Source of the DNA: Hyphomicrobiales bacterium
Lineage (GTDB): Bacteria; Pseudomonadota; Alphaproteobacteria; Rhizobiales; Xanthobacteraceae
DNA length: 50,144 nucleotides
Reading direction: 5' to 3'
Assembly: GCA_003169835.1 (NCBI GenBank)
Contig: PNAI01000055.1
Location: 41,412-91,555, forward strand
In this document: piece by piece, positions 40,031-48,231 of the stretch
How positions within the stretch are numbered: position 1 is the stretch's first letter
How the letters are laid out: the number at the start of each line of letters is the position of its first letter
The notes under the pieces: model-generated
Seen by the model: the letters and a program-made list of their open reading frames with translations, nothing else
Told to the model about the DNA's origin: nothing
The model's database searches: none
Position numbers and translations under genes: made by a program

Positions 40031-40822
40031 CTAACTCTTCGCCACCCGCACCATGCCCCAGCGCACCACAGTCGCGCGTTCGATCGAGCCGAACACCAGC
40101 CGCTCGAACAAAAAGCCGATGCCACCGATGACCGCGAGCGACGCGAGCATCAGGTCGGCATTCAAGAATTCCTTGGCGTCATAGATGATCCAGCCCAGGC
40201 CCCAGTCGGAGGCCGCGAGGAATTCCGCTCCGATCACCGCGATCCACGCGCGCAGGAAGGCCTGGCGCAGTCCTGTGATGATGAACGGAGATGCGCCCGG
40301 CACGATCACTTTCCAGAACAGTGCCCGCTCGTCAGCGCCCATGGCGCCGGCCGCCCGCAGCCACAGCGGATTGACCGCCCGCACGCCCGACCAGGAATTG
40401 AGCAGCATGGGAAATAGCGCTGCATAGAACACGATCAGGATCGCCACCGTGTTGCCGAGCCCGAACCACAGAATGAACAACGGCACCCAGGCGAGCGAAG
40501 GAATCGGCATTAGCGCGCTGGCGAGCGGCAGGAAGAAATTCTCCACCGGTTTGAAACGGCCCATGAGAATTCCGAGTGGCAGGCCGATCACGACGGCAAA
40601 AGTCATTCCCACCATCACGCGGTAGAGCGTGGTCGCCGCATGCTTGATCATGCTGCCATCGAGCAGGACCGCGATCAGCGTGCTTGCGACCTTGGGCAGC
40701 GTCGGCATCAGCACCGGCGGAAAATATCCGGTCCGCGCAATCGCCTCATAGACCGCGGCCGCGACGACAAGCGTGATTGCCGCGCGATATGCCGACCGTG
40801 TGCGATCGCTCGTGCCGGTCAT
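40031..40822 (-). CDS. NitT/TauT-type ABC transporter permease (second)
   Basis: A 263-residue membrane protein with about six hydrophobic segments. SLAWVPLFILWFGLGNTVAI and the coupling loop RAAGAMGADERALFWKVIVPGASPFI are typical of SsuC/TauC permeases. The start ATG overlaps the preceding permease stop by 4 bp (ATGA), so both are translated together. It probably forms a heterodimer with that protein and uses the ATPase at 35.1 kb and a receptor at 34.0 or 45.1 kb. Confidence 0.92.
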   Translation of the reverse strand: MTGTSDRTRSAYRAAITLVVAAAVYEAIARTGYFPPVLMPTLPKVASTLIAVLLDGSMIKHAATTLYRVMVGMTFAVVIGLPLGILMGRFKPVENFFLPLASALMPIPSLAWVPLFILWFGLGNTVAILIVFYAALFPMLLNSWSGVRAVNPLWLRAAGAMGADERALFWKVIVPGASPFIITGLRQAFLRAWIAVIGAEFLAASDWGLGWIIYDAKEFLNADLMLASLAVIGGIGFLFERLVFGSIERATVVRWGMVRVAKS

Positions 40823-41649
40823 GACGTGATCATCCCCCAGCGCACGACCGTGAAGTGCTCCAGCCGCTGGAACACCAGTTTTTCCAGTGCGAGCCCCAGG
40901 ACTCCGATGACCACGATGCCGGCCAGCATCACATCGGTGTTGAGGAATTCACGCGCGCCGAAAATCATCCAGCCCAGGCCCCACGGCACCGCCGCCAGCA
41001 TTTCGATGCCGACAAGAATCCGCCAGGCTTGCGCGAGGCCGAGCCGCAATCCCGTGAGGATGTATGGCAGTGCGCCAGGCACGATCACTTTGTGGAACAG
41101 CCGCCGATTGTCCGCGCCCATGGCCAGCGCCGAGCGCACCCAGATTTCTTTGACCGCCTTCACGCCGGTCCAGGTGTTGAAGATGATCGGAAAGGCCGAC
41201 ACGAATGCGACCAGCAAAACGGCCGACTTGTTGCCGAGCCCGAACCACAGCAGAAACAGCGGCGCGTAGGCGAGGCCTGGAATCGGCGCCCCGATGCTCA
41301 CTAGCGGCAGGAAGATGTCCTCCGCCAGCCGTGAGCGTCCCATGGCGATGCCGATTGCAACGCCCGCGATCGCTGCAAGCGCAAATCCCGAAAGCAGGCG
41401 CATGACGGTATCGAGCACATGATGCGGCAAAATGCCCGACACGGTGAGCCGCACGAAGGCCTCGCCCACGACCTCCAGCGTTGGAAACAGGCGCGGTGGG
41501 AAAATGCCGGCGTGTGCCGTGACCTCCCACATGACACCGACCACGAAGAACGGAAACAGGTTGCGCAGCCATACACGCCAGTACGCGTTCTCCGGCGCGG
41601 CGGATCGCGTGGCCGCAAGCGTGCTGGCATTGGCAACCACGTCGGACAT
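40819..41649 (-). CDS. NitT/TauT-type ABC transporter permease (first)
   Basis: A 276-residue homologue of the following permease, with LAYAPLFLLWFGLGNKSAVL and the coupling loop RSALAMGADNRRLFHKVIVPGALPYI. The frame is open from 41682, but the ATG at 41649 (MSDVVANAST) has AGGGATCGA directly upstream. Its stop overlaps the next permease start. It leads a minus-strand run that continues into the soxC-cytochrome pair, and shares a 232-bp divergent intergenic region with the MetE-like gene. Confidence 0.92.
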   Translation of the reverse strand: MSDVVANASTLAATRSAAPENAYWRVWLRNLFPFFVVGVMWEVTAHAGIFPPRLFPTLEVVGEAFVRLTVSGILPHHVLDTVMRLLSGFALAAIAGVAIGIAMGRSRLAEDIFLPLVSIGAPIPGLAYAPLFLLWFGLGNKSAVLLVAFVSAFPIIFNTWTGVKAVKEIWVRSALAMGADNRRLFHKVIVPGALPYILTGLRLGLAQAWRILVGIEMLAAVPWGLGWMIFGAREFLNTDVMLAGIVVIGVLGLALEKLVFQRLEHFTVVRWGMITS

Positions 41650-41733
41650 TCGATCCCTACGGTGGGCAAGAATGGTGGGCAAGGCTGGAGCAAGTTAAGG
41701 CAAGAACGTGCGAGAATAGTGCGATCCGCCTTC

Positions 41734-41770
41734 ATCCCACAAGGCAACCTTGATCCCAAAAGACAACCTT
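41734..41770. promoter_or_regulatory. Direct repeat in the divergent promoter region
   Basis: Two 18-bp copies, ATCCCACAAGGCAACCTT (41734) and ATCCCAAAAGACAACCTT (41753), differ at two positions and are offset by 19 bp. They lie between the divergent permease and MetE-like genes. A helix-phase-like spacing suggests an operator, but no matching regulator is encoded in the window. Confidence 0.35.
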
Positions 41771-41881
41771 TGCACGTGTCCGTGCCATGCGGGCTTCGCG
41801 GTGCCGCATTGATTTGATTTATGTTGCCGCTCGCCTATCCTCAACGATAAGAACTCTAAGAAAACGGGGAGGATAAGGTCC

Positions 41882-43066
41882 ATGTATCGCGCCACCAAAG
41901 ACATCATTTTACCGACGACCATCACCGGCTCGCTGCCGCGGCCAAGCTGGTACACCGAAAATCTCGGCACGCGGCATTTCCTCGAAGCGATGGTGAACCG
42001 CCGCTTCCGCGAACAGTACGAGGATGCCGTAACGTGCTTCATTCGCGATCAGGAATTGGCCGGCCTTGATATCGTCACCGACGGCGATGCCCATTTCGAC
42101 GACGACGTCGGCGGGCAAAGTTGGACGGCGTATCCGCCGAACCACATGACCGGCCTCGATATCGAGCATCCTGTGCCGACGCCGGCTGGGCGTGGCGGCA
42201 TCTGGTTCCCGCGCGGGCATATCCTCCACGACTATCTGGAATCGCGCGTCATGCCGATTGTCACCGGCCCGATCAGTCGCGGCAATCTGCAATATACGGC
42301 GATGTGGAAGGCGGCCCAGCGCATCACCGAGAAGCCCGTGAAATGGGGCTCGGTATCCGCAGAAATTGTTACCTTCGCGTTGCAGGACCGGCACTACAAG
42401 AGCGTACCCGACCGCATGTTCGCCATCGCCGATGCCTTCAACGAGGAATATCACGAGCTCGCCGACGCCGGCTGCCCGGTGATCCAGATCGAAGAGCCGC
42501 AAATTCATTTGCTCGCGGTGCGCAACATCGTGGATGCCGTGATCAATCCCAAGCTGATGGTCGAAGTGTTTAACCGCACCGTCAAAGGTCTGCGCGCCAA
42601 AACCGAAGTCTGGGCGCACTCGTGCTGGGGCAATCCCTCCGCGCAGCGCATGTTCGCATCGGTGCAGACCTACAAGCCCGCGCTCGAGGCCTACAACACC
42701 GTCGATGCCGACGTGATCACATTTGAATCGTCAGCCTCCGGCGGCATCGATCTCGAAGCCATCGGCAAGATCATCACCGGCAAGAAGATCGCCATCGGCG
42801 TCATCGATCACCACACGCTTCAGGTCGAACGCCCTGAAGAGGTCGCGGCTCAAATTCGTGCCGCGCTCAAGCACATTCCGGCCGAGCGCCTGATGATCTC
42901 GACCGACTGCGGCATGGGACGCGAAGGCATGAGCCGCCGCCACGCGTTCTACAAGACCGTGTCGCTGGTGCTCGGCACTAACATGGTGCGCAAGGAACTC
43001 GGCGTGCCTGAGGCCAAGATCCTCGCAGCCGACGAGCGCTACTCGCTCGTGGTGCCGATCAAATAA
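41882..43066 (+). CDS. Cobalamin-independent methionine synthase II family (MetE C-domain-like) protein
   Basis: A 394-residue single-barrel protein like the C-terminal half of MetE. TTITGSLPRPSWY near the start, DIVTDGDAHFDDDVGG, IQIEEPQIHLL and the zinc-site elements AHSCWGNP and ISTDCGMG are visible. Full MetE is about 750 residues, so this is the core-type family. Such proteins transfer methyl groups to thiols, but many have unassigned substrates and appear in catabolic clusters. GGGGAGGATAAGG precedes the ATG. It is alone on its strand between the permeases and a small secreted protein. Confidence 0.88.
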   Translation: MYRATKDIILPTTITGSLPRPSWYTENLGTRHFLEAMVNRRFREQYEDAVTCFIRDQELAGLDIVTDGDAHFDDDVGGQSWTAYPPNHMTGLDIEHPVPTPAGRGGIWFPRGHILHDYLESRVMPIVTGPISRGNLQYTAMWKAAQRITEKPVKWGSVSAEIVTFALQDRHYKSVPDRMFAIADAFNEEYHELADAGCPVIQIEEPQIHLLAVRNIVDAVINPKLMVEVFNRTVKGLRAKTEVWAHSCWGNPSAQRMFASVQTYKPALEAYNTVDADVITFESSASGGIDLEAIGKIITGKKIAIGVIDHHTLQVERPEEVAAQIRAALKHIPAERLMISTDCGMGREGMSRRHAFYKTVSLVLGTNMVRKELGVPEAKILAADERYSLVVPIK

Positions 43067-43128
43067 TTGTTCGGACTTTCCACGAACGCGATGCGGATTG
43101 TTGCGATCAGGATGCTTAGGTTACTGCT

Positions 43129-43458
43129 ATGAGAAGTTTCAGCGTCGCCATTGCCTTAACATTGCTATCCACCCTCAGGGCGGAACAGGCCTTGGCGGCC
43201 GATTGCACGACAGGGGCGCAAACGCAGATCCATGAGTTAGCTGTGTTCTCGGACATGAAGAGAATCAAGAACTGCGAGACCCCGGAAGGAAAAGCCGCTT
43301 ACAAGGAATCTGCAGCATTGTTGGACAAGCTCAACGAAAGGAGCAAAGAACTTGTCATATTGTGCCCTGCATCCGACTCACGTTTTGAATACGCGCAATC
43401 CACGCTCAAAAATCTGACCAATATGTTCAAAATTGTTTCGAGAGGGTGTGGGTCTTAG
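43129..43458 (+). CDS. Small secreted four-cysteine protein of unknown function
   Basis: A 109-residue protein I do not recognise. It starts with a Sec signal peptide (MRSFSVAIALTLLSTLRAEQ) cleaved near ALAADC. The mature part has four cysteines and a helical charged middle (KAAYKESAALLDKLNERSKE), consistent with a small disulfide-bonded periplasmic protein. Base composition is visibly lower in GC than its neighbours. Its TAG stop lies inside the 8-bp direct repeat that flanks the MITE-like element at 43461. Confidence 0.6.
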   Translation: MRSFSVAIALTLLSTLRAEQALAADCTTGAQTQIHELAVFSDMKRIKNCETPEGKAAYKESAALLDKLNERSKELVILCPASDSRFEYAQSTLKNLTNMFKIVSRGCGS

Positions 43459-43460
43459 AG

Positions 43461-43596
43461 GCCGTTTCGAAACCCGGTGGGGTCGGCCCTCCTCGGTTCT
43501 TCGGAACACGAAAATAGCGATATGTGGCTGCCAGACACCGCAAAACGGTGGCAATAGTCACCCTTGAAGCCGTCGGCAGTGGGTTTCGAAACGGAC
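43461..43596. mobile_element. MITE-like element, 136 bp, with inverted ends and 8-bp target duplication
   Basis: The ends carry a perfect 14-bp inverted repeat, CCGTTTCGAAACCC (43462-43475) and its complement (43581-43594). The element is flanked by identical TCTTAGAG at 43453-43460 and 43597-43604, as expected of an 8-bp target duplication. There is no coding capacity inside. The family is not assigned. Confidence 0.7.
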
Positions 43597-43659
43597 TCTT
43601 AGAGTTTTGGAGCGGTCGGCCTCTCTTAAAGTCAGAAGTGAAGAGGTTATACTTCGATT

Positions 43660-45027
43660 ATGAACCTCTCCTCCCTCCTGCTCGAACGTGAATCCGCCGG
43701 AAAACCCGTGACCGTCGGGCTGATCGGCGCCGGAAAGTTCGGCACCATGTTTCTCTCGCAGGCCCGGCTCACCAAGAGCCTGCACGTGGTCGCCGTCGCC
43801 GATCTCAATGTCGAACGCGCGCACAGCCAGTTCAAAACTGCAGGTTGGCCGGTGGAGCAGTTTGCGGCGCCCTCGTTCGGCGACGCGGTGAAACAACGCC
43901 GCACTTACGTCACGCCTGACGCCGAAGCGCTGATCGCGTGCCCGGACATCGAAGTGATTGTGGAGGCGACTGGCATCCCGGAAGCCGGCATCAAACACGC
44001 ACTGAAATCCATCGCGCACGGAAAACACATCGTCATGGTCAACGTGGAGGCCGATGCGCTCGCCGGTCCGTTGCTCGCGCGCAAGGCCAAGGCGGCGGGC
44101 GTCGTCTACAGTCTCGCTTGGGGCGATCAGCCGGCATTGATCTGCGAACACGTCGATTGGGCGCGCGCCTGCGGCTTCAAGGTGATCGCGGCGGGCAAGG
44201 GCACGCGTTACGAGCCGCACTATCATCAGTCCAATCCCGACAACGTGTGGGACATTCTCGATAAGTATCTGAACATCTCCGATCGCAAATCGATCAATCC
44301 GAAGATGTTCAACAGCTTTATTGACGGCACTAAGTCGGGCATCGAAATGACCGCGGTGTGCAACGCCACTGGACTTCTGCCGCAAAGCGAAGGCTTGAAC
44401 TTCCCGCCTGCGACCCGTTTCGAGCTTGCCGACGTGTGCAAACCAAAAAGCGCCGGCGGCATCTTGGAAGCCGAAGGCGTGACCGAAGTCACGTCCTCGG
44501 TCTATCGCGACGGCCGCGACGTGCCGCATCATCTCGCGCTCGGCACTTACGTCGTGATCGAGGGCGAAACCGAATACGCGCGCCGCTGCTTCAAGGAATA
44601 CGCCATGCTGCCCGACAAGAGCGGGAAATACGCCGCGCTCTACCGTCCGACCCATATGATCGGGCTCGAACTCGGGATTTCCGTTGCGAGCGTTGCACTG
44701 CGCAAAGAGCCCACCGGCGCTCCGACCGGCTTTCGCTCCGATGTTGTGGCCACCGCCAAGCGCAATCTGAAAGCCGGCGAGATGCTCGACGGCGAAGGTG
44801 GTTTCTGCGTTTGGGGCAAGCAGACGCCGGCCCAGCATTCGCTCGATGAGGGATTCCTGCCGCTCGGTCTTGCGCAGAACGTCAAACTCAAGCGCGACAT
44901 CAAGACGGGCGAACAACTGAAATGGACCGACGTCGCCTATGACGCCAATGATTTTGCCGTTAAAGTGCGCCGCGAGATGGAGGCCGCTTTCGGCCGGCGC
45001 AATGTTGCCGCCGGCCCGGTGTTATGA
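43660..45027 (+). CDS. Homoserine-dehydrogenase-like NAD(P) oxidoreductase with C-terminal SAF domain
   Basis: A 455-residue protein. The Rossmann motif GLIGAGKFGTMF is near residue 19, VIVEATGIPEAGIKHAL near 92, and the segment around GKGTRYEPHYHQSNPDNVW is characteristic of a large uncharacterised family. The last 85 residues (RNLKAGEMLDGEGGFCVWGK then PLGLAQNVKLKRDIKTGEQL) form a SAF/AFP-like domain. It is related to homoserine dehydrogenase and DapB in the N-terminal half, but the substrate is unknown. A weak AGAGG precedes the ATG. A binding-protein gene follows 42 bp later, suggesting uptake plus metabolism of a shared compound. Confidence 0.85.
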   Translation: MNLSSLLLERESAGKPVTVGLIGAGKFGTMFLSQARLTKSLHVVAVADLNVERAHSQFKTAGWPVEQFAAPSFGDAVKQRRTYVTPDAEALIACPDIEVIVEATGIPEAGIKHALKSIAHGKHIVMVNVEADALAGPLLARKAKAAGVVYSLAWGDQPALICEHVDWARACGFKVIAAGKGTRYEPHYHQSNPDNVWDILDKYLNISDRKSINPKMFNSFIDGTKSGIEMTAVCNATGLLPQSEGLNFPPATRFELADVCKPKSAGGILEAEGVTEVTSSVYRDGRDVPHHLALGTYVVIEGETEYARRCFKEYAMLPDKSGKYAALYRPTHMIGLELGISVASVALRKEPTGAPTGFRSDVVATAKRNLKAGEMLDGEGGFCVWGKQTPAQHSLDEGFLPLGLAQNVKLKRDIKTGEQLKWTDVAYDANDFAVKVRREMEAAFGRRNVAAGPVL

Positions 45028-45069
45028 GTTGCAACGCTTCAATCAAATAACAAACTCCGGGAGGACACC

Positions 45070-46050
45070 ATGAAATCACGCAGAGCAATCCTGCAACTTG
45101 GCGCCGCTGCCGCCGCGAGCATTGCCGCGCCGCACGCGCTCGCGCAGGAAACAACCAAGCTCACGGTCATCGTATTCCCTGGCATGGCAAACCTGCCGGT
45201 CCTCGCGGCAATATCCAAAGGCTTCTTCGCCAAGCGCAAGCTGGAGATCGACCTCAAGCCCACGCCGAATTCCGACGAACTGCGCAACGGCCTCGCCGAA
45301 GGCCGCTACCAGATCGCGCATGCCGGCATCGACAACAGCGTTGCCCTGGTCGAGAACGCCAAATCCGACTCCATCATTTTCATCGGCGGCGACAGCGCAT
45401 TCAATTCGCTGATCGCGCAGGCCGACATCAAATCGATCGCGGACCTTAAGGGAAAAACCGTCGGCGTCGACGCGGTCAACACCGCCTATGCCTTTCAGCT
45501 CTACGCCATGCTCAAGCAAAAGGGTCTCAACAAAGGCGATTACACCGTCAAGCCGATCGGCGGTTCGCTTGGCAGGCTGAACACGATCAAGAGCGACAAG
45601 ACCATTGCCGCCACGATGTTGAACGTCCCATTCTCGCTGATTGCGGTGCAAGCCGGCTTGAAAGATCTTGGCACAGCCGTCAAGGCGCTTGGGCCTTATC
45701 AGGGAACGGGCGGCTTCGTGCTGCGCTCCTGGGCGCAGAAAAATCCCGACGTCATGATGCGCTACACGCAAGCCTATATCGAAGGCCTGCGTTGGGCCGT
45801 CGATCGCAAGAACAAGGATGAAGCGACCGCGCTGCTGGTCGAGAAGATCAAGCTGTCACCGGACATTGCCGCGCAGGCTTATGCGGTGCTGAGCAACCCG
45901 GTTGATGGCTTTGCCAAGGACGCGAAATTCGACCTCGCGGGCTTCAAGAACGTGCTCAAGCTGCGCGTCGATTCCGAAGGCGGCACACTCGCCGCGCCGG
46001 AGAAATATTACGACCTGACTTACTACAAAAAAGCGCTCGCGGGGCTTTGA
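45070..46050 (+). CDS. NitT/TauT-like ABC transporter substrate-binding protein
   Basis: A 326-residue periplasmic protein of the NMT1/SsuA-like fold. The leader MKSRRAILQLGAAAAASIAA has an SRR start and is cleaved near ALAQETTK. The mature part has VFPGMANLPVLAAISKGFFA, then IAHAGIDNSVALVENAK and DLKGKTVGVDAVNTAYAF. GGGAGGACACC precedes the ATG. The gene ends near a strong hairpin and converges with the broken methyltransferase. It has no adjacent ATPase or permease and could share the NitT/TauT system at 35-41.6 kb. Confidence 0.9.
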   Translation: MKSRRAILQLGAAAAASIAAPHALAQETTKLTVIVFPGMANLPVLAAISKGFFAKRKLEIDLKPTPNSDELRNGLAEGRYQIAHAGIDNSVALVENAKSDSIIFIGGDSAFNSLIAQADIKSIADLKGKTVGVDAVNTAYAFQLYAMLKQKGLNKGDYTVKPIGGSLGRLNTIKSDKTIAATMLNVPFSLIAVQAGLKDLGTAVKALGPYQGTGGFVLRSWAQKNPDVMMRYTQAYIEGLRWAVDRKNKDEATALLVEKIKLSPDIAAQAYAVLSNPVDGFAKDAKFDLAGFKNVLKLRVDSEGGTLAAPEKYYDLTYYKKALAGL

Positions 46051-46112
46051 TCTCTGCTTTCAGGCGATGAGTGCCAGTTGCGCGCTGTAAGTTGTAGCTC
46101 CGAGATGTAGAG

Positions 46113-46138
46113 CGAACGCGGCGTGGCCGCCGCGTTCG
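46113..46138. terminator. Strong hairpin between convergent genes
   Basis: CGAACGCGGCG and its complement CGCCGCGTTCG form a perfect 11-bp stem around TGGC, 63 bp after the binding-protein stop and 13 bp before the methyltransferase remnant's stop. No T-run is present. A bidirectional terminator is the simplest reading. Confidence 0.6.
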
Positions 46139-46150
46139 ATGTATGCGGGA

Positions 46151-47029
46151 TCAACCACGTTTGGTGATGACCACTTCCAGATATTCACTGGGGATGACCA
46201 GCGTGCCATCCTTGGCGATGTTGAATTTGCCGATCAGAGCATAGAGATCGGCCTCAAGCGCCTCACGTGCCTTCGGATCGATCGCCGCAAAAGTCTTCAT
46301 GACCGGCCCATAGTAATTGCGGAAAATCTCGATCCAATGCTTGGGCGACTTGTAGCGGAGAACAAAGTTCCGGTATTATGGCGCAAACGCCACAGGGCGT
46401 TTGCGCCATAATACCGCAAAGTTCCTGCTTTCCACCGCGATGGTCGTGTGCGACCCGAACAGGGTGTCGAGATGCATCTTGTTGCCCCAAAGCGCCGGCG
46501 ACTTCATGCCGGGCGCCAGAGGAACATATTTGCCGATGGTCTTGAACAACTGGCCGATGAAGCTCTCCGGCGTCCAGTTGGCCATTCCGATCTTTCCGCC
46601 CGGGCGGCAGACGCGCTTCAGTTCGTTCGCGGCAAGCTGCTGATTTGGCGTGAACATGACGCCGAAGGTCGACAGCACGACATCGAAGCTAGCATCCGCG
46701 AACGGAAGCGCTTCTGCATCGGCTTCCTGAAACGTAACCGGCAGGCGGTCGGCTTCGGCGCGTTCGCGCCCGCGCTCAAGAAGCGCCCCGACATAGTCCG
46801 TCGAGACGACGTCGGCGAAACGGCGGGCCGCGGCGAGCGTCGCGTTGCCGGCGGCGACATCGAGGACGCGCTGGTTGCTGCGCAGATCGACCGCCTCACA
46901 AAGCATTTCGCCGACGATCTGCAACGTGGTGCCTATCATGGCGTAGTCGCCGGAACCCCAGGCGACTTGCTGGCGGCTTTTGATCGCGGCGAGGTCGGCG
47001 GTGGCAGGGATGGCTGTTTGAATGTTCAC
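46151..47029 (-). pseudogene. Class I SAM-dependent methyltransferase interrupted by a 54-bp palindromic insertion
   Basis: The gene opens with GTG at 47029 (AAGGAATACGACC upstream). VLDVAAGNATLAAARR near residue 60 is the SAM-binding loop and VLSTFGVMFTPNQQ follows. After residue 217 (VAFAP) a TAA at 46378-46376 stops it. Beyond the stop, the same frame continues FVLRYKSPKHWIEIF to a TGA at 46153-46151, which is the normal family C-terminus. Removing one copy of the direct repeat CAAAGTTCC plus the palindrome (54 bp, 18 codons) restores a 274-residue enzyme. The truncated product may still fold through its Rossmann domain. Confidence 0.85.
46372..46415. mobile_element. 44-bp near-perfect palindrome inserted in the methyltransferase gene
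   Basis: Arms GGTATTATGGCGCAAACGCC (46372-46391) and its exact complement (46396-46415) surround ACAG. Copies of CAAAGTTCC flank it at 46363-46371 and 46417-46425, a 9-bp target-site-like duplication. It looks like two abutted terminal inverted repeats, a minimal element or excision remnant. Confidence 0.75.
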
Positions 47030-47067
47030 GGTCGTATTCCTTCACTGTTGGGGTTTAGTGCGAGCCG

Positions 47068-47538
47068 CTATTCCGGGATTGCGATGCCCGAGCCGCCAAG
47101 CTCGGCCGGGAAGTCTTTCAGCTTGGGCATGCCGTCCCGCATGGGCAGCACCGTCTCGGCGTAATTGACGTGAACGCCGGGGGTGAATTTCAGCGTCGGA
47201 ATCGTCGCAGCATAAACGTCCACCAGGCCGATCGTCGGATGGTTGGTCATCAGGTGGCCGCCGCACTTCGCGCAATACTGACGCTGGCTGAACTTGGTTT
47301 TGCTGAACGTCGCGACATGCTCTTTGCCTGATGTAATCCGCACGGCCTCCGGCTTCCACAGGCTGAAGGCGTTCACCGGCGCGGCGGACCACGAACGGCA
47401 GGAATTGCGATGACAATAGCCCATGGCCTCCGGCGACCCGACGCACTCGAGTTTAACCGCGCCGCAAAAACAGCCTCCAACGTAACTCGTCGTCCGCCGC
47501 TTGGCGGTACCGGTCTCGATGGTCTCCATCGTGCTCAT
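47068..47538 (-). CDS. GFA family protein (glutathione-dependent formaldehyde-activating enzyme-like)
   Basis: A 156-residue zinc protein of the Gfa/CENP-V fold. GGCFCGAVKLEC, then YCHRNSCRSW, and YCAKCGGHLM supply the seven-cysteine pattern. A Gfa enzyme was reported to speed formation of S-hydroxymethylglutathione, but most family members are unassigned. The ATG at 47538 has AAGGAAATCATC upstream. It lies 38 bp upstream of the broken methyltransferase on the same strand and was probably co-transcribed with it. Confidence 0.9.
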   Translation of the reverse strand: MSTMETIETGTAKRRTTSYVGGCFCGAVKLECVGSPEAMGYCHRNSCRSWSAAPVNAFSLWKPEAVRITSGKEHVATFSKTKFSQRQYCAKCGGHLMTNHPTIGLVDVYAATIPTLKFTPGVHVNYAETVLPMRDGMPKLKDFPAELGGSGIAIPE

Positions 47539-47591
47539 GATGATTTCCTTTGCGTATGCATGCTCTCCTTTCGCGCGCAGTCGCTGCAAAG

Positions 47592-48231
47592 TTACATCCC
47601 GTCGCCGTTCATGAGCTGTAATGTCCAGGCATCGTCCCCGATGGGCCGGTACAGATTGTTGTTTTCCTTATAGTTTTCAGTTGGTTGGATGGTCGGTGAA
47701 AAGTTTTTCGCTGCGGTTTCTGCGCTGTCCGTCGTTCGTAAACGCTCGCTTGTAAGACCGGAACGGGATGCGGCGAATTGGAAGGCTAAACGCGCGTGCA
47801 GCCGGAAAAAGCTTCTCGATTTCCATATTCGCGGAAATAACCAACGAGTCTGCAATGACGTTGACGTGGTGCCTGGCCGGGATCCCACTTAGCGCATAAC
47901 ATGTTGATTGAACATAAGAACTAATGACTCAAAGATGGACGATACCAACAGCAATACCAACAGTATTTTTTGAGGGATATGCGCACCGAGAAAAAAATTG
48001 GGCCCTTTACTGGGGCACAGATCTGTTCGGTCGTCGCCGCTTGCGGGGGGCAAACCGGACTTAGTTCGGACCCGACGCGAGTATATTGGTTCAAACGCGG
48101 GAGAAGCCATTGTACGGCTGATAGCAACACTCGGCCAGATCGATGTTAGTCGAGTAGGCAACTTGCACCAAGCTCGCACGTTGTATGAGAGGTTCCTTCA
48201 GGGGAACGCGAATAGCGATGGATCGAACTCC
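47592..48231. other. 640-bp region without a supported gene
   Basis: This stretch is poorer in GC than the rest of the window. Short open frames on both strands (47592-47888 minus, 47689-47892 plus, and the 5' extension of the cytochrome frame from 47998) have no ribosome-binding site and no recognisable motif. I see no repeat family or RNA gene in it. It may be decayed DNA. Confidence 0.5.

Noticed and set aside
43558..44916. 452-codon open frame on the minus strand
   Set aside because: Antisense to the well supported SAF-domain dehydrogenase, with shadow-type composition. It also runs into the MITE-like element.
46372..46415. Palindrome considered as an intrinsic terminator
   Set aside because: It lies inside a reading frame that resumes beyond it, is flanked by 9-bp direct repeats and lacks a T-run, so insertion is the better explanation.
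47592..47888. 98-codon minus-strand frame, possible small gene
   Set aside because: No ribosome-binding site, GTG start, no signal peptide or motif. Kept only as part of the gene-free region.
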